Origin: Glandiceps talaboti
Taxonomy: Eukaryota > Hemichordata > Enteropneusta > Spengelidae
Direction of reading: 5' to 3'
Length of the DNA: 11,000 bases
Assembly: GCF_964340395.1 (NCBI RefSeq)
Contig: NC_135552.1
Coordinates: 21,793,681-21,804,680 of the forward strand
Part shown: one piece after another, positions 1-9,452 of the stretch
How positions within the stretch are numbered: position 1 is the stretch's first letter
How the letters are laid out: each line of letters opens with the position of its first letter
Program-made: the position numbers and the translations under genes
The notes under the pieces: model-generated
What the model saw: only the letters and a program-made list of their open reading frames with translations
Database searches by the model: none
What the model was told of the DNA's origin: nothing

Positions 1-780
1 AGCAAAATTAAAATCAAATTGACGAAACGTCAGACTGTATACATTCAAGGTGTACCGGGGGAATTGCAATATATCCATATACCTAATTTCATCACAATTA
101 TTAAATCGACCCTTGTCTAATTTCATTATGTCTATTGGAATTTGTAATTGAATATTCTATACTTTCAGACCATTGTGAGACGATAGCTTTGGAGATTCAA
201 TTAAGTTTGTCGTCTGTATTGATTTGCTATATAACTATATGCACGCGGACTGTCCTATGCCGACGTCAGAATGCACATATACTGTGATATCTTGAATATC
301 GAGTATTTTGTAAATGTACAACATGAACGAAATCTAGTCATTTCCTGTTTTACGAAATCAGCATCTTGATGTGTGAAATATTGATAAACATCGGTCCTTT
401 TATTCTATAGCTATTGCCGAAGTGAGGACAATGTGATATCATAACTTAAGACAGAGCAAGGCTGAAAAGCACTACAGTAATAGTAAATTTCAGTCACCCA
501 AACTGTTTTAAAACTCGCGTAATATTAGTTTAATATAAGAAACTTCCCTTGGATTGTCACTCGTATCTGAGTCGTATTAGGGATGTCACAGTACACGTGG
601 GCGGCCAGGCTTATAAATTGATTTTACTTTGGCTCCATTCCCAACGCAAATATGTGAGTTGCTTGAAAGGTTTGCCGTGTTGTCCTTCAGATACATGAAA
701 AGATAGTAAAGAACGTATTTTTTATGCCTGTTATCTATTACAAACAATGTCAAAAGTGTTTGAGAGAGCAATAATGTACA
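1..780. other. AT-rich non-coding stretch, no supported gene
   Basis: No convincing ORF is present. A good-looking + strand splice acceptor (pyrimidine-rich, ending TTTCAG at 168) is followed by a frame open from 171 to a TGA at 285-287. Its reading begins HCETIALEIQLSLSSV and ends RRQNAHIL. A second frame is also open there, and open runs of about 38 codons are common in AT-rich DNA, so a terminal exon here is only a weak possibility (about 0.15). A CACGTG E-box sits at 594-599. A short GAGAGAG at 762-768 lies just before the CT tract that follows and could pair with it. Confidence 0.6.
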
Positions 781-831
781 TCTCTCTCTCTCTCTCTCTC
801 ACTCTCTCTCTCTCTGTTCTCTCTCTAGATC

Positions 832-832
<1 letters not shown>
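781..832. repeat. Imperfect (TC)n dinucleotide microsatellite
   Basis: A pure (TC)10 run at 781-800 is followed by interrupted CT repeats; the interruptions include A801, GTT near 816-818 and AGA near 827-829. It is the left arm of a compound microsatellite that continues to 1072. The apparent serine/leucine-rich open frames across this block are translations of the repeat, not genes. Confidence 0.95.
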
Positions 833-888
<56 letters not shown>

Positions 889-898
889 GTCTGTCTGT
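833..898. repeat. (CTGT)n tetranucleotide microsatellite
   Basis: Thirteen uninterrupted CTGT units run 833-884. A 2-bp CT slip at 885-886 separates them from three more units at 887-898. The same unit, in another register, is the core of the second microsatellite at 4925-5094. Confidence 0.95.
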
Positions 899-1860
<962 letters not shown>

Positions 1861-1864
1861 CTGA

Positions 1865-2085
1865 GTTAACGTGGCTGCATTACTTGGCCAACAACACGTG
1901 GCGTTGACACGACAACATGTATGTCGTTTCAAATGTCAAATTCAAGCCCGTCGCCATGGAAAAACATTGCTTGATTGTTACTATCGTTGTAGTCTAAGAT
2001 TTTGTATAACCATCGATTCGAGTTATAAACCACGGTCAGTAAAGTCGAGATCAACAAGCACAGAGAGAAGACGGACAACATACAG
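1865..2085 (+). other. Possible 5' leader exon of the 3406 gene, ending in a splice donor
   Basis: This patch is richer in G+C and CpG than its surroundings (roughly 18 CpG in 340 bases by eye across 1860-2200). It ends in CAG|GTAGGA, a good donor with GT at 2086-2087. Candidate acceptors lie at 3321 (TTCACAG), 3337 (TTTACCCAG) and 3345 (CTGCAG). If 3345 is used, the first ATG in the next exon is the proposed start at 3406. The leader would contain an upstream ORF from ATG 1917 to TAA 1995-1997, with an internal strong-context GCCATGG at 1956. The left boundary is a guess. The reverse strand carries an alternative open frame, listed separately. Confidence 0.25.
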
Positions 2086-2186
2086 GTAGGAGTATGCTTC
2101 ATGGGGACGTCATCATCCATATCCAGCCACCAGCTAGTGAGACTAGCCATTGTTATTGCCAACGTTAACGATGCCTGTATATCCAT
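1929..2186 (-). CDS. Weak candidate: 85-aa ORF with hydrophobic segments
   Basis: Read on the minus strand from ATG at 2186, the product begins MDIQASLTLAITMASLTSWW. It has a second hydrophobic segment (SVFSLCLLISTLLTVV) about 30 residues later and ends DGLEFDI. It could be a small two-pass membrane protein or part of one exon. I recognise no family. It directly overlaps the proposed + strand leader exon, so at most one of the two is likely to be real, and it may be a chance frame in a GC-richer patch. Confidence 0.15.
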   Translation of the reverse strand: MDIQASLTLAITMASLTSWWLDMDDDVPMKHTPTCMLSVFSLCLLISTLLTVVYNSNRWLYKILDYNDSNNQAMFFHGDGLEFDI

Positions 2187-3345
2187 TACAACGGGCCAAA
2201 CAAAGTACGTAAACAATAATTCGCTATAAAATTCAGATCGCTGTGTTTATGTTTCTGTCGAATTTTGATATTGAATATTGAATCTAATAAGAAAAAATTT
2301 ACAATGGTTTTGTATGGCTTGGTGACATCAGCGGAAATATTCGCCCTCTTGAAAATACAGTTTATAATGTTGGGAAACGTAGCAAAAAAGTAAATCTGTG
2401 TCGGTTTCCATTTCGAGTGTTTATTGATCATGATTTTCGTGACATTAAATCAATTTTGTTTTGGAATAAACGAACAATAAGAGTCGTCGATTACAAATAT
2501 CCAAACGTGAGAAATAATTTCCGTAATAACGCAATGCCAGCCTTAGAAACCAAGATGAGAGACGTCAATCAATATCAGTCGTCTCGATATTTTAAATGAT
2601 AAGGTGAACGCGACCCTAAAAAGTAATCGGAAAAGGGTTGAAAGAAAATTTTAGTTTCTCATATTCTTAACATCTCCCGCAAAATATAAAATTCTCACAC
2701 ATATTTGTGGCCTAGATTCATGTTTTCAAGTGCAAATCGTTCAATACTGTCTGACCACATACGTTACGTTACAAGTATCCCTCCTACTGCAACAACATAT
2801 AACACAAAATATCCCAGAGAATTGGCTATCTGCCTCTAAATTGCCATGTTCTTGGTTAGATGTTTCCCCTTTCACGTAGCATAGATTATCTCCACACTTG
2901 TTCCTAAAAATGTTGGTGAATATAATACAACTCTTTGTAGAATGCACCGTATATACAACCCAGAACATAGAAGATCGTTTCAGTCATGGGGAATGCTTTG
3001 AAAGGAAAAGAAAACATCTCCTCTTTACCAAAGACATGATCAACATGGTTGAATGCCCGTATGTAACTCTTGGACAAAAGGGCACCACAACGTCATACTG
3101 TTAGTATCAATGTACCCGGATTTAATGAATTGAACACAATTCACTTCTCCTTGGCGTTCATAAACTATGCCTCTGACTATAAATTTCGTCTTTCACGATG
3201 TCATGTGATTACGTCACCCATGTAAACGATCTTCGTTTTCTGTATACGCCTTCAAAATTGCAATCGTTAAAGATGGTTAACTGTATTGACACAAAACACC
3301 GTTTTGTGATTACATTCACAGGTTTATTGTTTACCCAGCCTGCAG
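2086..3345 (+). other. Putative first intron, or intergenic DNA
   Basis: If the donor at 2086 and the acceptor at 3345 are real, this is a 1.26-kb intron of the gene starting at 3406. The short frames inside it (for example the + strand frame ending at 3104 and the one at 3198-3380) lack recognisable domains and are most simply chance openings. A TTACGTCA (CRE/ATF-like) lies at 3210-3217. Other than that I see nothing distinctive. Confidence 0.3.
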
Positions 3346-3405
3346 AAGGAACAAAAGAATTAATAACTTTCCACTCCTAAAAGAGAAAGTGTTTTGTCCT
3401 TGAAT

Positions 3406-4176
3406 ATGATGCCTATTGAATGCCGCGAAATGACAGACCTGCTACCAAAGGAAGATGGGAACTGCTCCCCTGTTGAATGCAATGATTCATCGGCGGCATC
3501 TGGTCGACGCGAACGTCGAAAGCTTGCTTACCCAAGGACTGGTTCAACACATTTGCGTCCAGTTACCATGACAACCCCGAAGCGCCTAGACCATTTGGTG
3601 CTGATGGGTCGTAAGGACGTTATAAAGGCCATTAATGATGAGCAGAACAATTGCTTTGAAGAATACGCAGAACGTGAGTTATCCTCCGAACCGCCTACAC
3701 TCGTTTGCGATCATCAATATCTGACTCGGGAAATCTCACAATCAATACCGCGACAAGTTTCAAAAGTTAGACCAAACTCCTGTCCGCTGCAGAGGACGAA
3801 TGAAAACTATTTCCTAATGAATACTGCCAACCGACCACATTCTGCTCAACAAAATGGAGCTGTCCTGAGGAAATTTGCCATGTCAGCCGGGTTTGTTCTT
3901 CCAAGCCGAACTGGTAGTACGAATTCTAATAGATCCAAGGGATCGATACAAAACGGTAGAAATTCTGCTTTACTCGACGAAGCACTCAGCAGAGTGAGAA
4001 ATGAATCAAGAACTCGTAGACTTAAAAGAATGGGCCAAGAAGAGAGAAAGGAAATGTTAAAGAAGCACCACCCGTCTTGCAAAACTGCCGAATATTTAGT
4101 CAAATGGTTGCAGGAGAAACGCAAAACTGACGAAGATCTTGATTTGATTGCGTACAAGAAAGCACAGGTGGGATAG
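3406..4176 (+). CDS. Uncharacterised basic protein, 256 aa, C-terminus uncertain because of a possible splice site
   Basis: This is the only long, complex open frame in the window; I do not recognise the protein. The start is the first of two tandem ATGs (3406, 3409); the frame opens after an in-frame TAA at 3364, with no other ATG between. Residues 1-35 are acidic to neutral and cysteine-bearing, followed by a basic cluster GRRERRKL (33-40). The middle is Ser/Asn/Gln/Pro-rich and probably disordered. The pentapeptide RTGST occurs twice (44-48 and 168-172). Residues about 186-252 are rich in Arg, Lys, Glu and Leu (for example RTRRLKRMGQEERKEMLKKH) and look helical or coiled-coil. There is no signal peptide or membrane segment, so it is likely intracellular, possibly binding nucleic acid or cytoskeleton. 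The last two residues (VG) are read from a CAG|GTGGGA donor, so the exon may end at 4167 in phase 0. Coding is well supported; function is not. Confidence 0.8.
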   Translation: MMPIECREMTDLLPKEDGNCSPVECNDSSAASGRRERRKLAYPRTGSTHLRPVTMTTPKRLDHLVLMGRKDVIKAINDEQNNCFEEYAERELSSEPPTLVCDHQYLTREISQSIPRQVSKVRPNSCPLQRTNENYFLMNTANRPHSAQQNGAVLRKFAMSAGFVLPSRTGSTNSNRSKGSIQNGRNSALLDEALSRVRNESRTRRLKRMGQEERKEMLKKHHPSCKTAEYLVKWLQEKRKTDEDLDLIAYKKAQVG

Positions 4177-4218
4177 TTTCCTATGTTTGTGTTCTATTTT
4201 TTAATTACTTTTCCACAG
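4168..4218 (+). other. Candidate 51-nt intron containing the in-frame stop
   Basis: GT at 4168-4169 (context CAG|GTGGGA) and AG at 4217-4218 bound 51 bases. The acceptor is strong: a T-rich tract at 4193-4214 leads into TTTTCCACAG. The in-frame TAG (4174-4176) lies inside. Removing the intron keeps phase 0 and adds MKRLIKQ before TAA at 4240-4242, giving 261 aa. An ATTAAA at 4231-4236 could then act as a weak poly(A) signal. The donor has a non-consensus GTGGGA, and 51 nt is near the lower size limit for most animals. Retention or use of another acceptor is equally possible. Confidence 0.3.
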
Positions 4219-4345
4219 ATGAAACGTTTAATTAAACAGTAATTAGGTTTGCAGTTAAATCAAAACATCATTAATTTGCATATGTATACTAGACTGTAAT
4301 TTGTGCAAAACAAAATTTATTTCCCTAAATGAACTAATATCCAAG

Positions 4346-4459
4346 ATAGTTTCTACCGACTGTCATACGGTGATGCCGTACCATTGGCGGGACAGGGAAT
4401 ACCAGTTTCATCCCAAACCAGCCGACCACCAGCGGCTATTTTTGAAATGTCATAATTAG
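4346..4459 (+). CDS. Candidate terminal exon of the 3406 gene
   Basis: A GC-rich island (about 4355-4440) stands out in AT-rich DNA. An acceptor-like site ACTAATATCCAAG ends at 4345, with a branch-point-like ACTAAT just before it. Joined in phase 0 to the donor at 4167, it reads IVSTDCHTVMPYHWRDREYQ, then 17 more residues ending LFLKCHN and a TAG at 4457-4459. The full protein would be 291 aa. A second + frame is open over the same bases (SYGDAVPLAGQGIPVSSQTS, TAA at 4453-4455) but needs a phase-1 donor that I do not see. The minus strand is open too, reading GRLVWDETGIPCPANGTA. The island could instead be an old repeat fragment. The acceptor has a poor pyrimidine tract. Confidence 0.3.
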   Translation: MVSTDCHTVMPYHWRDREYQFHPKPADHQRLFLKCHN

Positions 4460-4924
4460 GTAAATGTAACTTTCAGTAGCATTACAAGGGCGAAGAATAC
4501 TACAACTGATATAGTAAAATATATGTATTTTGATATAACAAAAACTGACTGAAAGTGTACGTGTTTTGTATTTGATTTGAACTATCTTCTCGTTACACTT
4601 CTTGTTTTATGATGTGAAAGAGATAAAATTATACGACGGTACCATTAGAAAACATTTTGTTTTTATCACTAGGGTGAAACTGTAATATTGCTGGTCCCGT
4701 CAGATGTAAAATCAAACTTCACAACAGTATCAACAACAAAATACTGTTTGATTTATCGTAAATCGATGATTTGTTGTGGAAAAATATATGTGTCTGTATA
4801 TGCATCCATTGTTTCCAAAGTATGGTTTTAATTTTAAAGTAAAGAGAAAGGTGGTTCACGCTTTATTAGAAATCAATATTTGCAATTAATGTATACAAGC
4901 TGACGATATTATTCTAATGCAATG
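4460..4924. other. AT-rich non-coding stretch
   Basis: No gene or strong signal is visible. A 6-bp hairpin GATTTA/TAAATC with a 3-nt loop lies at 4750-4764. No canonical AATAAA is seen on the + strand here, so a poly(A) site for the upstream gene is not obvious. Confidence 0.6.
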
Positions 4925-4989
<65 letters not shown>

Positions 4990-5046
4990 CCATGTGTGCG
5001 TGTGTGTGTTCGTGTGTGTCTGTGTGTATATGTATCTCAGTGACTA

Positions 5047-5094
<48 letters not shown>
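4925..5094. repeat. Two (TGTC)n arrays separated by a TG-rich spacer
   Basis: Sixteen TGTC units run 4925-4988 and twelve run 5047-5094. The 58-bp spacer between them is TG-rich and degenerate (TGTGTGCGTGTGTGTG and similar) and could favour Z-DNA. All frames are open over most of this block because the tetranucleotide unit lacks stops in three frames; the Cys/Leu/Ser/Val or Thr/Asp/Arg/Gln repeats this produces are not proteins. Confidence 0.97.
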
Positions 5095-5097
<3 letters not shown>

Positions 5098-5114
5098 GGG
5101 GGGTGTATGTGTAC

Positions 5115-5298
5115 ATGTATGTATGTATGTATGTATGTATGTATGTGTGTATGTATGTGTATGTGTGTGCGTATGTATGTATGTATGTATGTATGTATGT
5201 ATGTATGTATGTAGGTAGGTAGGTAGGTAGGTAGGTCGGTAGGTAGGTAGGTATGTATGTATGTATGTATGTATGTATGTATGTAGGTAGGTATGTAG
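5115..5298. repeat. Compound (ATGT)n / (GTAG)n microsatellite
   Basis: ATGT units run 5115-5146 (8 units). A short GT-rich break follows. Then come GTAT x10 (5171-5210), GTAG x10 (5211-5250, with one GTCG at 5235-5238), GTAT x8 (5251-5282), and GTAG, GTAG, GTAT, GTAG (5283-5298). Each change of block differs by one base of the unit, which suggests point mutation followed by local amplification. The GGTAGGTAGGTAGG runs could form two-tetrad G-quadruplexes. Confidence 0.97.
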
Positions 5299-6979
5299 AT
5301 TTACAACGATAGGAGGAGTATGTTCAACCATGGTTGCTTTACGACGATGTGTTATTTAGATAGGATTGTACTACCATTTCAACATTTTAAATAACACGAT
5401 TATTAAACATCCGGGACACTTTGCATGATTTCCTGGCAAAGTATTACATGTATTATATCGATAAAGTACAGTCACAAATGGGGATGAAAATGAGATAAAG
5501 TCTTATTAAAGAGTGTTTGCGTAAAATTTGCCTAAACACCGTACTTATACGTGCCCATTGTTGTGTCCATGTCAGTAAAAATTAAATCCCTCATTCTCTG
5601 TTACACTATTCGTAATTTCCAATTAAAGATGTCATGTGATATGATGCTCTTACTTTATCTCCTATCAAACATATGGTCCCTGAATGAAATATACTTGGGT
5701 ACTAGATACGCACAGAGAATATCACTTTACCACAGTCCGGAAATCATTTTCTATACTATTATTGATTAGGTGACAAATCTGGAAAAGAACTTTTAATTTG
5801 CGTGAGCCATTTAAAACCTGCACGTGCACCAGCTACAACCGGGTCATTTTTTCATCAAATAACCATAGATATATTCACTAAATTGTATCTGTTAATTAGT
5901 GTGGTGGCAAGTGTACGTCTTGAGCGAAAAGTTTGGTTTTGAATCTGTTCAAACTATGCTAGTACTAGTTATATAACGAATATCGTGTTTCGATCAGACA
6001 ACCACTGACTGAAAAGTATTAAATACCAACAATTAGACATTGTACATGTTAATCATATCAGTGGTCAATATTATCCATAAGCAGTACACAAACAGATTGA
6101 AATCGTGATCGACATTGAGGGCGCTGATGTTTTGGGTGCGGACACGAAAATCAATTTGATTTGACTTATTGTGTCTATGGCTACAAAACATATGTTTACC
6201 AACATATGGTTCAATACTGTTCACGATGTATAAGAGTAAGTCATGGTATCTAAGAAAACCTTTTTTAAAAACATTCCAGTTTCAGCTTTAATAGAATCTA
6301 ATAAAACCAAGATACTAGTATGTATCTAGTGTAGGCGCACTGGCTCCTTTGATAAATGAAAATCGACACAAAAGCCCGGAGATGGAGTAATTTGTAACCA
6401 TGTATCGAGAAATGTAAATATCAAATCTTTGTCTTCAACTTTATTGCTACTGGTTTTTGCAGGATTGTTCCCATAGAAACCAACCTTAGCCATTATATGA
6501 AAGACACAAGTAAAAAAACGGTGTTGTTTTATTAATATACTTAAGTCCATTTTCGTTGTGAGGGTCTTTATTTGGGATCGCGACACATTACGCTCTTTAT
6601 ATTCAAGTGATAATTAACACAGTACTAGTAGTGCACATATATCCGTGTTTCAAATACTAATGTCGATTGCAATGATTATCTTCAAGTTGGTGTATATTCC
6701 GATTTTTTTCTTTCATACGATCTATTGCTTGGTTGGTGTTTAACATGACTTTCTCATTCTTCTCGCAAACAGAAAATGTTCTGTCTCTTCACGAAAATGA
6801 CTCTAGAGCATTTCCGCAATAAATTTTGTTATTATGTAACATTGTTAACGATTATAGTAAACGATAACATTAATAGGTCGTCTTACCTTTTTATCCCGCC
6901 TCGGTCTGTTTTAGCCTGTTTATAGATCTGTCGTTAGTATCAAAATTATTCATGACGCGAATAGCTTAACCATAATGTT
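5299..6979. other. Long AT-rich stretch without a supported gene
   Basis: Several short frames are open but none has family features. The most protein-like fragment is + strand 6096-6164: it follows ACAAACAG, reads IEIVIDIEGADVLGADTK and ends in TGA. Twenty of its 22 codons start with a purine. A frame without ATG is open at 5766-5942. Palindromes include TGCACGTGCA (5819-5828) and AAACATATGTTT (6186-6197). A consensus minus-strand donor AAG|GTAAGA has its GT at 6892-6891. Confidence 0.5.
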
Positions 6980-6992
6980 AGGTCAAAGGTCA
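6980..6992 (+). promoter_or_regulatory. Perfect DR1 nuclear-receptor element
   Basis: AGGTCA-A-AGGTCA is two perfect AGGTCA half-sites spaced by one base. This is the textbook DR1 site bound by HNF4, COUP-TF and RXR-type nuclear receptors in animals. A 13-base exact match is not expected by chance in 11 kb. It lies about 140-160 bases downstream of the minus-strand first-exon candidate at 7130-7150, so it could be an intronic or promoter-proximal element of that unit. Occupancy cannot be judged from sequence. Confidence 0.5.
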
Positions 6993-7129
6993 TTATTTCA
7001 TTGTTATCAAGATAATTATTCATTTAGCATCACTTCTCAAACTACGTCAGCTAAATATGTTTTCTACTTCCTGCAAATAAAATAAGGTGCAAATTTAAAC
7101 TTACAATAGCTGGCAATGTTTATACTTAC

Positions 7130-7200
7130 CACTATGGAAGCGTTCGCCATTCGAAATTGCTCGCCTTGCTCTGGTAGTAGGATTGCTCCAAATGTAATAA
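7130..7200 (-). other. Candidate first exon (minus strand) with start codon and consensus donor
   Basis: On the minus strand, ATGGCG at 7150 begins MANASIV and is followed at once by GTG|GTAAGTAT, a near-perfect splice donor (GT at 7129-7128). The short exon and its upstream part (to about 7185) are CpG- and GC-richer than the flanks. A good acceptor (TTATTTTATTTGCAG) ends at 7071, which would make a 59-nt intron, but all frames close quickly beyond it. The transcript is therefore either spliced to a more distant exon or non-coding. The 5' end is a guess. Confidence 0.25.
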
Positions 7201-8465
7201 CAACGTATTGGGAAATGAATAAATGTTAGAGTTGAAAAGTAAATATGTATTTCTCCGTCTGTGTTTAATGCACTTATGTTTAATGTCCAACATCGTGACT
7301 GAGTGCATTCGTCACATTTGACCCGTAGATATTGAATATAAATACAACTTCACCAATATCTATTATGCAAGCTTTTATTTACTGAATGCGCAACCATTTA
7401 ATTGCAGATCAATAATAGATATACCACTGAACAATTCAAGAAACAAAGTTAACGTACCAGTAAATTTCGATGAACAAAATATAATAGTAATTTTAAATGG
7501 CACATGCTGAGTGTATAAGGTATTTGTATTCGGGTTCAAAAACTTTCATAATACATCTACTGAGTATCCTACTTTAATGTTAATACCGATGAATATTAAT
7601 TATATTAAAGATCAATCGTCTTCTAGCGCTGTTGGCACAATGAAGGGCAAAATAGTGGCATGATATTTTAGTATAAATATAATGCATTACGTCATTGAGT
7701 ATTGTGTACATTATACTTCATAATAGGTTAAGTAGCAATTGTTGGCTAAGTATGCTTTAGGAAGTATAGGTGCCTTTTAATATGCAGCAAATATTACTCC
7801 TTTGACGTATAAACTCAGCTTAAGCCCATTTAAGTCGGATGTGCTTTATATGAGCAATATATTGAATAACTCGATGGATTGCCGACTGGAGTTACAGCTG
7901 AACACCCGAACACAATAGACTGATACAAACCAGTCTCAATATGGTGTGTGGTGTGTTGACAGTTTGGGAGCTGCTAATGTCCACATGGACTTATTTGACT
8001 TTAATTGTTTAATCATCAAATAAGTAACAATGGGATGCTTTTCATGAAAGTTTTGCATTTTAGAATATAAACATGTCTCTTTATCCGTCGACATAGATAT
8101 TAAAAAGGAAGGATTATTGTACAAAGATGAAGCAAGGTGGTCAGAGTGTTAACTACACTTTAGAATGGCAATGATGTAAGAGTCATGAAATAACTATAAA
8201 TAGTCATAAATCATAATTGTGAAATTAGGTCATTTTTTTTTGTCGAAACCACATTCATAAAAATGATTGTTGAACCAGAATATTTAAGCACTAATTGAAA
8301 GTGAAAAAAAATAAACATTGGGCAAATAGTTTTTGTTTTTAATTGTTATTCAAATTGTTCATGAGGCATAATGATATATGCACTATTAGTATTACTTATC
8401 ACTTGATATCATTTATATTATGCATATAACCCATTTCAGGCAAACAACTCACATTAAAGTCCTTA
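7201..8465. other. AT-rich non-coding stretch
   Basis: No supported gene. A + strand acceptor-like TTTTAATATGCAG ends at 7787 and is followed by a frame open to TAG at 7916-7918 (reading NITPLTYKLSLSPFK onwards). This is no better than chance in AT-rich sequence. TTACGTCA sits at about 7687-7694 and a TATA-like CTATAAATAG at 8194-8203. A 9-bp direct repeat TGTTTAATG occurs twice within 7262-7288. Confidence 0.55.
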
Positions 8466-8512
8466 TTTGGGCCTCAGACCACTATAGAGAATATAGTGGT
8501 CTGAGTTTGGGC
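8466..8512. repeat. Perfect hairpin bounded by 7-bp direct repeats (locus A)
   Basis: TTTGGGC (8466-8472) is followed by the arm CTCAGACCACTATA (8473-8486), a 5-nt loop GAGAA (8487-8491), the perfectly complementary arm TATAGTGGTCTGAG (8492-8505), and TTTGGGC again (8506-8512). The direct repeats abut the arms exactly and do not extend further. This is the structure left by insertion of a short inverted-repeat element with a 7-bp target-site duplication, or by imprecise excision of a larger DNA transposon that retained 14 bases of each end plus filler. Locus B at 9900-9940 has the same design and related arms. Confidence 0.85.
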
Positions 8513-9452
8513 ATTTTGTATTTAAAGCTATGGTGTATCGGAACATCCATACGATACACATGCGCAAGGATCATTACTGCCACATTATGGATGTTTGCGC
8601 ATTGTGATCTGATGGTGTTCAACCCTACTACCAGGACGACAGATAACATCACAATCCAAGGATGCATCAGCCCATTCCAAGTGACGTTAATATTGTAAGA
8701 AATATATATCAAGTTTTGTAATAGATTTTCTGCCAGTTAGATTGCCAAAATTTGAGAGCATCTTGTGAAAATTCCAATTTAGACTACGTACTACATATTG
8801 CCCACGGGCTGTATTAAGATTCATCTGCCTGGCTCGTATCATGACACAATGGTAAGATCGTATATGTATATTGAGCCACATGATAAGGATAGTGTATGTA
8901 TTCATGTATTCTGATTTGCTCTTAACGATGAGTACTTATTTTGTCGCCACGTTACTCATATATGATGGTCTGGATGAAATAAGATGTCTAGATCATATAT
9001 ATCTATGATCAATTGAAGACTGTACAAAGCTATTTTCCTGAATTGAGCTCTACTTTAATACTATAAAGAAGGCGAAACATTTGTATCTCTCAGAGTCAAT
9101 TTGCCTCAACCGGAATTCGATATAAGTACTCCGACAATCGAAGTAAAATGTTTCAAGTCTGTATTTGTCTCTTCTAATGTGTGTAATGCTGCAGACGTTC
9201 CCTGTCGATGTATTGATATGAAGTCATATAGCCAAGCAATCATGTGATGGCCGCTCGTCAAGTACTTCGCACAAAAGCGATTTGTCAAACGCTATCTAGA
9301 GCGTATTAAAGATCACGGTGACATCTCTTTAGAAACCAACTCATTCACTTTTTATTGACAGTGACGATAATTCCAAATAACTGAATTATCCGTACTTTAC
9401 AAAGTATACTTTTTTAACCTTTAGTACCTCAATTTTTCAATCACAATTCTCC
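8513..9452. other. Non-coding stretch with clustered short inverted repeats and weak minus-strand frames
   Basis: Interleaved inverted repeats occur at 8533-8540/8552-8559, 8542-8550/8587-8595 and 8560-8567/8595-8602. Minus-strand frames are open at 8482-8712 and 8687-8905; the former shows NVTW followed by a hydrophobic run (WIVMLSVVLVVG). None is a convincing gene. Hairpins lie at 8991-9010 (GATCATA/TATGATC) and 9366-9390 (GATAATTC/GAATTATC). Confidence 0.5.

Noticed and set aside
169-287. Possible terminal exon after the TTTCAG acceptor at 168
   Set aside because: Two frames are open equally and a 38-codon opening is common in AT-rich sequence; no family features.
4886-5331. Frames on both strands rich in Thr-Asp-Arg-Gln, Cys-Leu-Ser-Val or Tyr-Ile-His-Thr repeats
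   Set aside because: They arise from tetranucleotide repeats open in several frames at once; not genes.
3197-5640. Exact 13-mer GATGTCATGTGAT shared by 3197-3209 and 5628-5640
   Set aside because: About one shared 13-mer pair is expected by chance in a window of this size, and similarity does not extend.
5766-5942. A 58-codon + strand frame lacking ATG
   Set aside because: No good acceptor at its left edge and no domain; likely a chance opening.
7788-7918. Possible terminal exon after TTTTAATATGCAG
   Set aside because: A single acceptor plus a 43-codon frame is near chance level; no recognisable protein.
8533-8670. Cluster of interleaved 6-9 bp inverted repeats suggesting a pseudoknot or foldback
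   Set aside because: Arms of 8-9 bp at these spacings are expected many times in 11 kb by chance; only the 14-bp hairpin with flanking direct repeats stands out.
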